A stretch of 64,000 nucleotides of DNA from Frondihabitans sp. Leaf304 (GCF_001423105.1 NZ_LMNV01000002.1:1231694-1295693), one strand, 5' to 3'; positions 8,656 through 17,777 are shown, counted from the stretch's first letter. Program-made: numbers and translations. Notes: generated by a model not told the origin, from the letters alone.

Positions 8656-8710
8656 GAGACTCCACAAATGGCCCATCACCGTGAGCGGGATGGGCCATTT
8701 GCGGAGTCTC
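8656..8710. repeat. Inverted-repeat element B (GAGACTCC family)
   Basis: Arms GAGACTCC (8656-8663) plus AAATGGCCCAT (8666-8676) pair with ATGGGCCATTT (8690-8700) plus GGAGTCTC (8703-8710). It shares its outer GAGACTCC/GGAGTCTC ends with element A, but the inner stem is different. It lies 24 nt past the histidine kinase stop and may serve as its terminator, although no U-run follows. Confidence 0.75.
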
Positions 8711-8734
8711 GCCGAACTGACAAGGGACGAGCAG

Positions 8735-10306
8735 CTACGAGACAGCGGGAGCTGAGGTCGGCGCGGGGAGCGGGGCCGAAGCGCCCTGAGGGGCGCGCTC
8801 CAAGGGCAGGCGCACCGTGAAGACGGCTCCGGGGTCGGCGTTGGACGCCGTGACCGTGCCGCCGTGCGACTGAACGACGGCTTGAACAATCGCGAGCCCG
8901 AGCCCGGTCGAGCCGGCCTTGCGCGAACGCGAGCTGTCGGCCCTCGCGAACCGCTCGAACAGCACCGGCATGACGGCGGGGTCGATGCCCGGTCCGTTGT
9001 CGGTCACCGTGATGACCGCCTCGTGCGTCTCGTCGTCGCGCTCCAGGTTCACCCAGATCTCGGTTCCCTCGGGCGTGTGGGTTCGGGCGTTAGTCAGGAG
9101 GTTGGCGACCACCTGGTGGAGGCGCATCGGATCGCCGAGGAGGGTGATCGGCTTCTCGTCGACCGAGACGTCGAAGGTGTGGCCGGTCGACGAGACGTGT
9201 GTGTCGTGGACGGCGTCGAGGACGATCCGGGTGAGGTCGGCCTCCTTTTTCACCAGGTCGGTGCCCTCGTCGAGTCGGGCGAGCAGCAGCAGCTCTTCGA
9301 CCAGCGACGTCATACGGACCGACTCCGATTCGATACGACTCATCGCGTAGACGACGTCTTCGGGCAGGTCTTTGCCCATGCGACGGGTCAGCTCGGCATA
9401 CCCGCGGACCGAAGCCAACGGAGTGCGGAGCTCGTGCGAGGCATCGGCGACGAACTGCCGCACCTTGTTCTCGGACTCCTGCCGGGCCGTGAGCGCATGC
9501 GAGACGTGACCGAGCATGCGGTTCATGGCGGCGCCGACGCGGCCGACCTCGGTGCGGGTGTCGGTGTCTTCGTCGGGAACGCGGTCGTCGAGGGCGACCT
9601 CGCCTCGGTCGAGCGGCATCTCAGAGACGCGCGACGCAGTGTTGGCGATGCGCTCGAGGGGTGCAAGGGCGTAGCGGACGGTGACGAGTGCGAAGAACAC
9701 GGCGACGGCGATACCGACGGCGGCGATGATGGCGATGCCGGCGATCAGCTTGGAGACGGGGCCGGTGACGCTGTCGGTCGGGAGCCCGATGGCCACTGTC
9801 ACCGTAACCGATTGCCCGGAGGCTGCGGTGCCGGTGTAAGACGTCGCTTTCACACGGTAATCGCCAAGCGAGCTTCCGAGATTGATCGTGGAGGGTTTGC
9901 CCTCTGCATCAGTGGCCGGAATCGCCAGGAGCTTGTCGCCCACCGCAGTTGAGATGGTCGACAGCTTGCCGGTCTCGCCGACCTGCACTTGTGCCTGCAT
10001 GGTCCCGTTGTCGACGGCCTCGATCGTCCCAGGGATCTGACCACGACCACCGTCGCCGCCAACTCCGGCTTCGGCAGTGGGAATGCCGAGCTGAGCCGTC
10101 GCCCGCCCGAGACTGGACCTCACTTGCGAGTCGAGTTGGTTCGTCAACACGGATTGGAGCACGATGACGCTGACGGTGCCGATCAGAATCGCCAGCAACG
10201 CCGAGATCGCGACAATGCTCAGCACCAGCCGACGCCGCAGCGTCAGCGGGCCGCGCCACGAGCGAGCCCACCCGCGGACGGCACTGGCGGGGTGGAACGA
10301 GCTCAC
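8735..10306 (-). CDS. Sensor histidine kinase (HAMP-HisKA-HATPase)
   Basis: A 523-residue membrane kinase. TM1 lies at about 28-52 and TM2 at about 187-211, with a ~135-residue extracytoplasmic sensor region between them. A HAMP linker follows, then the HisKA H-box with phospho-accepting H291 in DASHELRTPL. The HATPase domain has the N-box NLLTNARTHT, DNGPGID and a GLGLAI G2 box. It would autophosphorylate and pass phosphate to the adjacent OmpR-type regulator. The GTG start overlaps the regulator stop as GTGA, so the pair is translationally coupled with the regulator first. The signal is unknown; the divergent ABC exporter suggests sensing of a membrane-active compound or envelope stress. 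Confidence 0.93.
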   Translation of the reverse strand: MSSFHPASAVRGWARSWRGPLTLRRRLVLSIVAISALLAILIGTVSVIVLQSVLTNQLDSQVRSSLGRATAQLGIPTAEAGVGGDGGRGQIPGTIEAVDNGTMQAQVQVGETGKLSTISTAVGDKLLAIPATDAEGKPSTINLGSSLGDYRVKATSYTGTAASGQSVTVTVAIGLPTDSVTGPVSKLIAGIAIIAAVGIAVAVFFALVTVRYALAPLERIANTASRVSEMPLDRGEVALDDRVPDEDTDTRTEVGRVGAAMNRMLGHVSHALTARQESENKVRQFVADASHELRTPLASVRGYAELTRRMGKDLPEDVVYAMSRIESESVRMTSLVEELLLLARLDEGTDLVKKEADLTRIVLDAVHDTHVSSTGHTFDVSVDEKPITLLGDPMRLHQVVANLLTNARTHTPEGTEIWVNLERDDETHEAVITVTDNGPGIDPAVMPVLFERFARADSSRSRKAGSTGLGLAIVQAVVQSHGGTVTASNADPGAVFTVRLPLERAPQGASAPLPAPTSAPAVS

Positions 10307-11052
10307 GAGAGGGGCTTGATCACGTAACCCACGCCGCGGACGGTGTGGATCATGGCTTCTTCGCCGGCGTCGATCTTCTTGCGCAGGTACGAGATGTAGA
10401 TCTCGACGACGCTGGATTTGCCGCCGAAGTCGTAGCTCCAGACGCGGTCGAGGATCTGCGCCTTCGAGAGCACGCGGCGGGGGTTGCGCATGAGAAAGCG
10501 GAGCAGCTCGAACTCGGTGGCGGTGAGCTCGATCTCGCGACCGGCGCGCGACACCTCGTAGCTCTCCTCGTCGAGCACGAGGTCGCCGACGACGATGCGC
10601 GAGTCGCCACCCTCCGACACCATGGCGGCGGAGCGGCGAATGAGGCCGCGGAGGCGGGCGACGACCTCTTCGAGGCTGAACGGCTTCGTGACGTAGTCGT
10701 CGCCGCCGGCGGTCAGGCCCGTGACGCGATCCTCGACGGCGTCTTTCGCGGTGAGGAACAGGATCGGGGTGTCGTCTCCGCCGTTGCGGAGGCGGCCCAG
10801 CACCTGGAGGCCGTCGATGTCGGGGAGCATGACGTCGAGCACGATCGCGTCGGGCTTGAACTCGCGAGCGAGATTCAGGGCGGTCTGCCCGTCGGGTGCG
10901 GCCTTGACCTCCCAGCCCTCGTAGCGGAGGGCCATGGAGAGCAGGTCGGTGAGGCTGTTCTCGTCGTCGACGACGAGCACGCGGAGGGGCGAGCCGTCGG
11001 CGCGAGTCAGGCGCGGAGCGGCGGGTGCGGTGATGGGGGCTGAAGTGGTCAC
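10303..11052 (-). CDS. OmpR-family response regulator
   Basis: A 249-residue regulator. The receiver domain has the acidic pair D29-D30, phospho-acceptor D73 in VLDVMLPDIDG, a conserved threonine in LTAKD and the switch lysine in TKPFS. The C-terminal winged helix (about 155-247) contains ELTATEFELLRFLMRNPRRV and HTVRGVGYVIKP. The start is GTG at 11050-11052 (MTTSAPITAP), placed just before the receiver domain; the upstream frame is open but noncoding in character. It heads a two-gene operon with the kinase and probably controls the divergent exporter genes. Confidence 0.92.
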   Translation of the reverse strand: MTTSAPITAPAAPRLTRADGSPLRVLVVDDENSLTDLLSMALRYEGWEVKAAPDGQTALNLAREFKPDAIVLDVMLPDIDGLQVLGRLRNGGDDTPILFLTAKDAVEDRVTGLTAGGDDYVTKPFSLEEVVARLRGLIRRSAAMVSEGGDSRIVVGDLVLDEESYEVSRAGREIELTATEFELLRFLMRNPRRVLSKAQILDRVWSYDFGGKSSVVEIYISYLRKKIDAGEEAMIHTVRGVGYVIKPLS

Positions 11053-11094
11053 GTTTTCAAGTATCTGGGGTTTTCTATGAGCCGTCTGTGACGA

Positions 11095-11148
11095 CCTGAT
11101 GAGCCAGCCCTGGAATTCCCACACGGGCAATGGACCTGCCTCATCAGG
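11095..11148. promoter_or_regulatory. Candidate operator in the regulator/exporter intergenic region
   Basis: CCTGATGAG (11095-11103) and CTCATCAGG (11140-11148) form a perfect 9-bp inverted repeat separated by 36 nt. It lies in the 219-bp gap between the divergent response regulator and exporter genes. It could be a paired regulator site. OmpR-family sites are more often direct repeats, so this is tentative. Confidence 0.35.
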
Positions 11149-11271
11149 GATTGATAGGCCCGCGATAGTCCGGGCATAACGCGTCTCCCTACGGTTCTGA
11201 CGTTCGCACAGCGAGCGAGTGCGCCCCCTTCGCACGATCACCACGACCCCGCACCACTCCAGAGGAGACCC

Positions 11272-12816
11272 ATGTTCTTGACCTATCTGTTCCGGGAGCT
11301 GAGCAACCGGCGTAAGCAGACGGCCATCATCGCGACCGGCATGGCACTCGCCATCGCGCTCGTGATCATCGTCAACTCGGTGGCGGGCGGTGTGAAGGCC
11401 GCGCAGTCGACCGTTCTCGAATCCGTCTACGGCGTCGGCACCGACATCACCATCAGCCAGACCCAGACCCCGTCGTCGACCGGCGGGCGCCCCACCTTCA
11501 CCTTCGGCTCGGGCGGGGGCACGACCTCGGGCAACAGCACGTCGCTCTCGCAGTCGAGTTTGACTGCCGCCCGCGGCACGGTGACGTTTGCCGACACCGC
11601 CCTCGCCACCGTCGAGAAAACGACCGGCGTCAAGAACGCCGCCGCCACGCTGTCTCTGCAGCTCAACGACTTCTCGGGGACCACCACGCAACAGGATTCG
11701 GGAACGACCGGAACCCAAGGATCCGGCACCGGCGCCGCACAGCAGGAGCCCACGGGCACGGCCACCGGTGCTCCCGGTGGCGGCACTGGCGGAGGTTTCG
11801 GCGGAGGGTCGTTCTCGTTCGACCAGACCACCGTCTCGGGCGTCAGCGTGACCGCCGACGCGGTCGGCCCCCTCACGAGCGTCGAGCTGACCAAGGGCCG
11901 GACATTCGCCGCCTCCGACGCTGGCAAGAACGTGCTCGTCGTCGACAGCGCCTACGCCAAGACCGAGAGCCTCGCCGTCGGTGACACCAAGAAGATCGGC
12001 GACACGACCTTCAAGGTCGTCGGCATCGTCACCTCGACGTCATCGTCGTCGACCACCGGCTCCGACATGTACATGCCGCTCGACACCGCCCAGAAGGTCG
12101 CCGACCTCGACGGCAAGATCAGCACCGTCTACGTGAGCGCCGAGTCGTCGACCGACGTCTCCGCCGTCAAGACGGCACTCGAGAAGGCGCTTCCCAAGGC
12201 CACCGTCTCGACCGAGTCCGACCTGGCCTCGAGCGTCTCCGGCTCGCTCTCGACCGCGTCGAGCCTCGTCTCGAGCCTCGGCACCTGGCTCTCGATCATC
12301 GTGCTGGCCGCGGCCTTCTTGATCGCGATCCTGTTCACCGTCTCGGGCGTCACTCGCCGCACTCGCGAGTTCGGCACTCTGAAGGCGATCGGCTGGTCAA
12401 ACGGGCGCATCGTGCGCCAGGTGGCCGGCGAGTCGCTCGTGCAGGGCCTCATCGGCGGAGTGGTCGGCGTCGTCGTCGGAATCCTCGGCGTCGTGATCAT
12501 CAACATCATCGCCCCGACGCTCTCGGGCGGCGCGGCTTCGACCACCGCCGGCGGCATGGGCGGCGGCACTCCCCCGGGCGGCGCCGCGGGCGGCACCGGC
12601 ACGGGCACCGAAGGCGGAACCACGCGCGGCGCGGGATCCTTCGGCGCCCAGGTCGCGACGACGACCACCGAGGTCAGCCTGCACGCCCCGATCGCAGTGA
12701 CGATCATCGTCGTGGCGGTCGCCCTCGCGGTGATCGGCGGACTCCTGGCCGGCGCGATCGGCGGGTGGCGGGCATCGCGCCTGCGACCGGCCGAGGCGCT
12801 TCGCAGTGTGGCGTAG
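11272..12816 (+). CDS. FtsX/MacB-type ABC transporter permease
   Basis: A 514-residue permease. TM1 is at about 18-38 (TAIIATGMALAIALVIIVNSV), followed by a large MacB-like periplasmic region (about 45-340). A FtsX-type bundle of three helices follows in the C-terminal ~175 residues, ending GGWRASRLRPAEALRSVA, typical of the family. Two low-complexity Gly/Ser/Thr stretches stand out, one in the periplasmic region (about 135-185) and one between the last two helices (about 420-465). The ATG at 11272 follows GAGGAGA. It forms an exporter with the ATPase 39 nt downstream and is divergent from the two-component genes, a common arrangement for antimicrobial-peptide or envelope-stress modules. The transported substrate is unknown. 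Confidence 0.9.
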   Translation: MFLTYLFRELSNRRKQTAIIATGMALAIALVIIVNSVAGGVKAAQSTVLESVYGVGTDITISQTQTPSSTGGRPTFTFGSGGGTTSGNSTSLSQSSLTAARGTVTFADTALATVEKTTGVKNAAATLSLQLNDFSGTTTQQDSGTTGTQGSGTGAAQQEPTGTATGAPGGGTGGGFGGGSFSFDQTTVSGVSVTADAVGPLTSVELTKGRTFAASDAGKNVLVVDSAYAKTESLAVGDTKKIGDTTFKVVGIVTSTSSSSTTGSDMYMPLDTAQKVADLDGKISTVYVSAESSTDVSAVKTALEKALPKATVSTESDLASSVSGSLSTASSLVSSLGTWLSIIVLAAAFLIAILFTVSGVTRRTREFGTLKAIGWSNGRIVRQVAGESLVQGLIGGVVGVVVGILGVVIINIIAPTLSGGAASTTAGGMGGGTPPGGAAGGTGTGTEGGTTRGAGSFGAQVATTTTEVSLHAPIAVTIIVVAVALAVIGGLLAGAIGGWRASRLRPAEALRSVA

Positions 12817-12855
12817 GCCGCGGATCCTGATCTCTCTTCAACCGAACGGAACCCC

Positions 12856-13524
12856 ATGTACACGCTAAAAGACGTCACCAAGACGTACGTGCAGAAGAAG
12901 CGCACCATCACGGCCTTGAACAAGGTCACCCTCGAGATCCCGACCGGTCAGATGGTCGCGATCCAGGGCCCCACCGGCGGCGGCAAGTCGACGCTGCTGC
13001 AGATGCTCGGAGCCCTCGACAAGCCCACCTCGGGCGAAGTGCTGCTGGGCGACAAAAAGGTGTCGGGCCTCGCGGAGTCGAAGCTCGCCGACGTCCGCGC
13101 GCAGGAGATCGGCTTCGTGTTTCAGAGCTTCAATCTGATTCCGACGCTGACGGCGCTCGAGAACGTCGAGACCGCCTTCGCGAGGTCGTCGATGTCGCGC
13201 GACGAGCAGAAGGCGAAATCGGCGGCGGCCCTCGAATCCGTCGGACTCGGCGAGCGCGGCGACCACCTCCCGGCCGAGCTCTCGGGCGGTCAGCAGCAGC
13301 GCGTGGCGATCGCTCGCGCGCTGGTCAAAGAGCCGCAAGTGCTCCTCGCCGACGAGCCGACCGGATCGCTCGATGAGACCACCCGCGACGAGATCATGGA
13401 GCTCCTCGAGGGCGTCTGGCGCGACCGGGGATTGACCTTCATCATGGTCACCCACGACTCGTCGGTGGCCCGTCGCGCCGAGCGTCGGCTCTATCTCAAG
13501 GGCGGCCAGGTCAGGGACGCGTAG
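12856..13524 (+). CDS. ABC transporter ATP-binding protein (MacB/LolD type)
   Basis: A 222-residue ATPase. Walker A is GPTGGGKST (38-46), the Q-loop lies in FVFQSFNLIPTLTALENV, the signature is LSGGQQQR (about 143-150) and Walker B is LLADEPTGSLD. The NLIPTLTALENV segment is typical of the MacB/LolD group that energises FtsX-like permeases. It lies 39 nt downstream of the permease, with an Asn/Glu-rich RBS region. Its last 14 nt overlap the convergent beta-propeller gene. Confidence 0.93.
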   Translation: MYTLKDVTKTYVQKKRTITALNKVTLEIPTGQMVAIQGPTGGGKSTLLQMLGALDKPTSGEVLLGDKKVSGLAESKLADVRAQEIGFVFQSFNLIPTLTALENVETAFARSSMSRDEQKAKSAAALESVGLGERGDHLPAELSGGQQQRVAIARALVKEPQVLLADEPTGSLDETTRDEIMELLEGVWRDRGLTFIMVTHDSSVARRAERRLYLKGGQVRDA

Positions 13525-14464
13525 CGAGGGGGTACGCGGCAGCAGCGAACCGCCGCGAATCGGGCGCCCATCCGGCCACGTTGATCGTGCCCTGGCCGCC
13601 GAAGAGCGGCAGCAGATCACGTGCCGTCTCGGGCAGCGGTTCGCCCCGGTCGAGTTTCATCACGCGCAGCACGACGTCACGGTTCTCCGGGTGGCCGAGC
13701 GTGCCGGCGCCGTAGGCGACGTAAACCAGCCGCGACTGGTCGGGCGACGGGTGCGGAAACCAGTCGACCGTGTCAGAGACGAGGATCCGCGACACGTCCG
13801 ATCCGTCCGGCCGAATCCGCGCGAGCTGCGCGTGCCCCGCCTCGGTCGTGAACCGTTCGGTGTTGAACCAGACCCACGCGCCGTCGGGCGAAAACTCGGC
13901 GCCGTCGTCGGGGTGGGCGTCGTCGGTGACGAACGTCGTCGCTCCGTCGGCCACCGCCACCAGGGCGACGTTGGTGCGCCAGTCCGTCGTCCGCGACGTC
14001 GTCGTCGGGCGCGCGCCGACGATCACGGTGAGCGTCGAGCCGTCGGGTGAGACGCCGTGCAGGTAGTTCTTGTAGCCGCGGCCGTCCGGGTGCTCACGGG
14101 TGATCCGGCGGCCCGAGCCACCGTCGAACGGCACCTCGTAGAGATGGCCGTCTTTGGCGCTGACCACGATCGACGATCCGTCGGGCGCAATGCAGTGGTC
14201 GTTATTGATCTCGGGCACACCGGCAATTTCGACCGGCTCGAGCACACGGTCGCCGGCCTCGCCCCCGTTTTGTGCCGCGCCCCCGTCCACCCGGAGCCGC
14301 CAGAGGAGCCCGTCGCCGTTGACGACGAGCCACCGCCCGTCGGGGCTCCAGTTGGGAGCCTCGACGAGCACCTCGCCGCTCTCGAAGACGACCTCGGTCT
14401 CACCGGTGACGGCATCGACGATCAGGATCTGGCAGACCTGACCCGGGAGGAGTGTGCGTGGCAT
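13511..14464 (-). CDS. TolB-like (PD40) beta-propeller protein
   Basis: A 317-residue protein made of PD40/WD40-like repeats: NWSPDGRWLV, CIAPDGSSIV, GVSPDGSTLT, EFSPDGAWVW, HPSPDQSRLV and WAPDSRRFA at roughly 40-50 residue spacing. No signal peptide is seen, so it is probably cytoplasmic. Oligogalacturonate lyases and TolB use related propellers, but I do not see enough to assign an activity. It is the last gene of the carbohydrate locus, 86 nt after a permease, and may act on or sense an imported glycan. The ATG at 14464 was chosen because the frame upstream is a shadow of the permease genes. Its 3' end overlaps the convergent ATPase by 14 nt. Confidence 0.75.
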   Translation of the reverse strand: MPRTLLPGQVCQILIVDAVTGETEVVFESGEVLVEAPNWSPDGRWLVVNGDGLLWRLRVDGGAAQNGGEAGDRVLEPVEIAGVPEINNDHCIAPDGSSIVVSAKDGHLYEVPFDGGSGRRITREHPDGRGYKNYLHGVSPDGSTLTVIVGARPTTTSRTTDWRTNVALVAVADGATTFVTDDAHPDDGAEFSPDGAWVWFNTERFTTEAGHAQLARIRPDGSDVSRILVSDTVDWFPHPSPDQSRLVYVAYGAGTLGHPENRDVVLRVMKLDRGEPLPETARDLLPLFGGQGTINVAGWAPDSRRFAAAAYPLATRP

Positions 14465-14550
14465 GGTGTCAGTCTGCCCTTCTGGGCCGGGTGGATCGGC
14501 GCTGTGCGGGATCCTTCGGTCTGGTGCTCGTCGGCCAGGCGTTCCGGGTA

Positions 14551-15390
14551 CTACTTGACGGCACCCGAGGAGAGGCCGGTGATCAGGTGCTTCTGCACGA
14601 ACATGAAGCCGATCAGGACGGGCAGCGAGACGACGACCGAAGCGGCCATGAGCTGGTTCCAGTAGACGTCTTGCTGGGACGAATAGGCCTGCAGGCCGAT
14701 CGCCAGGGTGCGGGTGTCGTTCGACGTGAGCACCGAGGCGAAGAGCACCTCTCCCCACGCCGTGATGAACGCGTAGACCGCAACGGCGATGATGCCGGGC
14801 TTCGCGACCGGGATGATGACGCGGAAGAGCGCACCCATTCGGCCGGTGCCATCGATCATCGACGCCTCCTCGAGCTCCTTCGGGATGCTGGCGAAATAGC
14901 CGGTCAGCATCCAGATCGAGAACGGGAGCGAGAACGTCATGTACGTGATGATGAGGCCCGCATACGAGCCCGTCAGCTGAAGACCGGAGGCGTTGCGGAT
15001 CTGGACGAAGATCAGGAACAGCGGCAGCAGGAAGAGGATGCCGGGGAACATCTGCGTCGACAGCACCACCAGGCTGAAAGGTCGCTGACCCTTGAACCGC
15101 AGGCGAGCCAGAGCGTAGGCCGCGAGAACGGCCATGATCACGCTGAGGATCGTCGCCGAGCAGGTCACGATCAGGCTGTTCTTGAAGTACTGCGCCAGCG
15201 GGACCGTCTCCCAGATGTCGAAGTACGGCTTGATGGTGAAGTTCGAGGGGATCCAGGTGAAGGCGCCCTGCACGTCGGCGAGGGGCTTGAGCGACGTCGT
15301 GACCACTACGTAGAGCGGCACCAGGACGACGATGGAAAGGAAGGCGAGTCCGAAGAATCGGAAGACCTTGAATCCGGGAGTGACGATCAT
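14551..15390 (-). CDS. Carbohydrate ABC transporter permease (MalG-like)
   Basis: A 279-residue inner-membrane permease with about six helices. The EAA loop KELEEASMIDGTGRMG contacts an ATPase. The N-terminal FFGLAFLSIVVLVPLYVVVTTSLK and the C-terminal VQKHLITGLSSGAVK are typical of the CUT1 family. Its ATG lies 3 nt after the stop of the partner permease, so the two are co-translated. No ATPase is encoded in the locus. Confidence 0.93.
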   Translation of the reverse strand: MIVTPGFKVFRFFGLAFLSIVVLVPLYVVVTTSLKPLADVQGAFTWIPSNFTIKPYFDIWETVPLAQYFKNSLIVTCSATILSVIMAVLAAYALARLRFKGQRPFSLVVLSTQMFPGILFLLPLFLIFVQIRNASGLQLTGSYAGLIITYMTFSLPFSIWMLTGYFASIPKELEEASMIDGTGRMGALFRVIIPVAKPGIIAVAVYAFITAWGEVLFASVLTSNDTRTLAIGLQAYSSQQDVYWNQLMAASVVVSLPVLIGFMFVQKHLITGLSSGAVK

Positions 15391-15393
15391 GGC

Positions 15394-16404
15394 TTAGTCC
15401 TCTTCTCCGGGCTTCGGCTTCGGAAGCACCATGCGGATGTAGAAAGCGGAGGCGATCAGGAGCACGATCAGCAGCAGCACGCTCATTGCACCGCCGAGAC
15501 CGAAGTTCCAGTTCGAGAACGACTGCTGGTAGATGAGGGGCGAGATGAGAGTCGCCTCCTTCGGCGACGCAGCGCCGAACAGCACGAAGGGCACGTTGAA
15601 CTGGTTGAAGATCCAGAGGCCCATGATGAGCATCAGGACGGCGTTGGCCGGCTTGATCATCGGAAGCGTGATGCGGGTGAACTGCTTCCAAAGGCTCGCA
15701 CCGTCGAGAGCGGCCGCCTCGTAGACGTCGCCGGGGATGTTCTGGAGCGCTGCCAGAAGCATCAGGAAGGCGAACGGCCACATCTGCCAGGCGGTCACGA
15801 TGACGATCGCCCAGAAGGAGTTGCCGCCGAGCAACCAGAACGGCCGGTCGCCGCCGAACAGGTGGAGCTGATCGACCAGGAAGTGGTTGATCGCGCCGTC
15901 GGAGCGGTTGAACATGAACGCCCAGGCAATGGTGCCGACGTACGAGGGCAGGGCGTAGGGCACGAGGAACAGCGTGCGCAGGATCCCCCGGCCTCGGAAC
16001 GAGGTGGTGAGGAGTACCGCGCCGAGCATTCCCATGCTCCACGCGATCGCCAGCACGATGATGGTGAACCCGATGGTGCGCCCCAGAGCCGAGTAGAACT
16101 CGGCCCCGATTGAGGAATTCGGGTTGAGCCCGTTGACGAAGTTCTGGAAACCGACGAACGGGGCATCGACCCAGTTGGCGATGCTGAGCTGGTTGAGCGT
16201 GATGAACGCGATCCAGATGCCCAGCACCATCGGCAGAAGGTGGATTAGGAGCTCGGCCAGGGCTGCCGGAGCGATGAGCCCGTAGGGCAGGAGCGAGGGG
16301 CGCTTCTTCTTGCGGGCGGGCCGCAGCGGAGCGGATTCGCTCCGCTGCGGCTCTTCCGGCAGACCACTCTCGGTCGACGCGGGAGGCAGGACGTTGAGGG
16401 TCAT
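15394..16404 (-). CDS. Carbohydrate ABC transporter permease (MalF-like)
   Basis: A 336-residue CUT1 permease. A charged N-terminus (about 1-35, rich in Pro/Glu/Lys) precedes six or more helices. The EAA motif is VYEAAALDGASLWKQFTRITLPMI. It forms the heterodimeric channel with the MalG-like subunit. The gene is 41 nt downstream of the binding-protein gene in the same operon. Confidence 0.93.
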   Translation of the reverse strand: MTLNVLPPASTESGLPEEPQRSESAPLRPARKKKRPSLLPYGLIAPAALAELLIHLLPMVLGIWIAFITLNQLSIANWVDAPFVGFQNFVNGLNPNSSIGAEFYSALGRTIGFTIIVLAIAWSMGMLGAVLLTTSFRGRGILRTLFLVPYALPSYVGTIAWAFMFNRSDGAINHFLVDQLHLFGGDRPFWLLGGNSFWAIVIVTAWQMWPFAFLMLLAALQNIPGDVYEAAALDGASLWKQFTRITLPMIKPANAVLMLIMGLWIFNQFNVPFVLFGAASPKEATLISPLIYQQSFSNWNFGLGGAMSVLLLIVLLIASAFYIRMVLPKPKPGEED

Positions 16405-16445
16405 GACGGTTCCCTTCTAGTGCTTGTCTGTCAGTCGGATCGAGA

Positions 16446-17777
16446 TCACTGGCTGGCCGTCATCTGGCTGTTGGCGTCTTCGAGAGCCGACTTGACGTCG
16501 GATTCGCTGACGTCCTTGCCCTGCGCGGCCTGCGCGAGCAGGTTCTTGATGGCCGTTCCGACGAGCGTCTCCATCTGGCCCTCACTGACCTGCAGCGGCA
16601 TGGGCTGGGCGTGATCCTTGAGGATCTCCTGCTTGAGCTTGATCGCGTCGGTCTTGAACGCCGGGTCGTCATAGGCGTCGGTGACGACGGGGATGGACGC
16701 GAACGACTTGTTGAGGGACTGCTGCGCGGGAACGCTGGTCATGAACTTGACGAGCTTCTCGGACCCGGACAGGTTGCCCGTGTTCTTGAAGATCGACAGG
16801 TTGATGCCTGCGACGTGGCTCTGGGTACCCAGCAGCCCGGTTGCGTCTGCGGTCTCCATCGGGACGGGCGCCGCGGCGTAGTCCGTGAAGTTACGCGCTG
16901 CAAGCGAAGCCCCCGGCGCCTGGTCGAAGAACATCGCGGCCTTGCCGTCGGCGAAGGTGGCGGCCATGTCGGAGCCGTTCACGCTCTCGGCGTCGGAGGG
17001 GTTGACCACCTTGTCGGCGCCGATCAGATCGACCCACTGCTTGATGCCCTTGACCTCGCCGTCGGAGGCGAAGGTCGGCTTGCCGTCGGCGTCGTAGAGC
17101 GCTCCACCGTTCTGCAGACCCCGGACGAACGCCTGGTGCGCGTTGTTCGAGACGCTCGAGCCGGCCATCGTCACACCCCACTGGTCGATCTGCCCGTCGC
17201 CGTCGGTGTCTTTGGTGAGCTTCTTAGCGTCGGCCACGAACTCGTCCCAGGTCGCGGGCGGTGTGTCGATGCCGGCGGCCTTGAACATCTTCGTGTTGTA
17301 GTACATCGAGTACGACAACCCGTAGAGCGGCACCGACGTGGGCGCCTTGCCCTCGGCACCACCGGTGGCGTAGCTCGACGCGACGAACTTGTCTTTGCCG
17401 CCGATGGCCTTCAGCGCATCGCCCTCGAACGGCACGAACGCGCCGCTCGACTGGAGCGAGGTCGCCCAGGTGTTGCCGATCGACAGCACGTCTGGCCCGT
17501 CACCCGACGAGACCGCGGTGAGAATCTTGTTGTAGAGGTTGGTCCACGGGATGACCTCGATGTTGACCTTGATGCCGGTCTCGTCGGTGAACTTCGCCAG
17601 CTCGGCCTTGAGGACCTTCTGATCGCCCTGGATCGTCGGAGCTTGGTTGCTGGCCCAGTAGGTCAGCGTCTTGGTCGAGTTGGCATCGCCGCCGGAGGAC
17701 GACGAGCACGCCGTCATGCCTCCGATAGTCATGGCGCCGACGGCAACTGCCGCCAGCCACTTCGTTGTGGTGCGCAT
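16446..17777 (-). CDS. Extracellular sugar-binding lipoprotein (family 1 SBP)
   Basis: A 443-residue substrate-binding protein with a lipoprotein signal. Positive MRTTTK, a hydrophobic core and lipobox GMTAC place the lipidated cysteine at C24, followed by a Ser/Gly linker. The mature part resembles maltose-type binding proteins (LTYWASNQAP, FTDETGIKVNIEVIPW, GPDVLSIGNTWA). It would capture an oligosaccharide at the membrane surface and deliver it to the two downstream permeases. An AGGAGAAAA RBS precedes the ATG. There is a 171-nt gap from the upstream dehydrogenase that holds a terminator hairpin, so it may have its own promoter. Confidence 0.93.
   Translation of the reverse strand: MRTTTKWLAAVAVGAMTIGGMTACSSSSGGDANSTKTLTYWASNQAPTIQGDQKVLKAELAKFTDETGIKVNIEVIPWTNLYNKILTAVSSGDGPDVLSIGNTWATSLQSSGAFVPFEGDALKAIGGKDKFVASSYATGGAEGKAPTSVPLYGLSYSMYYNTKMFKAAGIDTPPATWDEFVADAKKLTKDTDGDGQIDQWGVTMAGSSVSNNAHQAFVRGLQNGGALYDADGKPTFASDGEVKGIKQWVDLIGADKVVNPSDAESVNGSDMAATFADGKAAMFFDQAPGASLAARNFTDYAAAPVPMETADATGLLGTQSHVAGINLSIFKNTGNLSGSEKLVKFMTSVPAQQSLNKSFASIPVVTDAYDDPAFKTDAIKLKQEILKDHAQPMPLQVSEGQMETLVGTAIKNLLAQAAQGKDVSESDVKSALEDANSQMTASQ

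Noticed and set aside
11053-11718. N-terminal extension of the response regulator
   Set aside because: It runs across the divergent promoter region and the 5' end of the exporter gene; the receiver domain starts normally from GTG at 11052.
14452-16113. 553-codon plus-strand frame rich in Arg/Glu/Asp
   Set aside because: It is a shadow of the two sugar permease genes; composition is typical of antisense frames in this genome.
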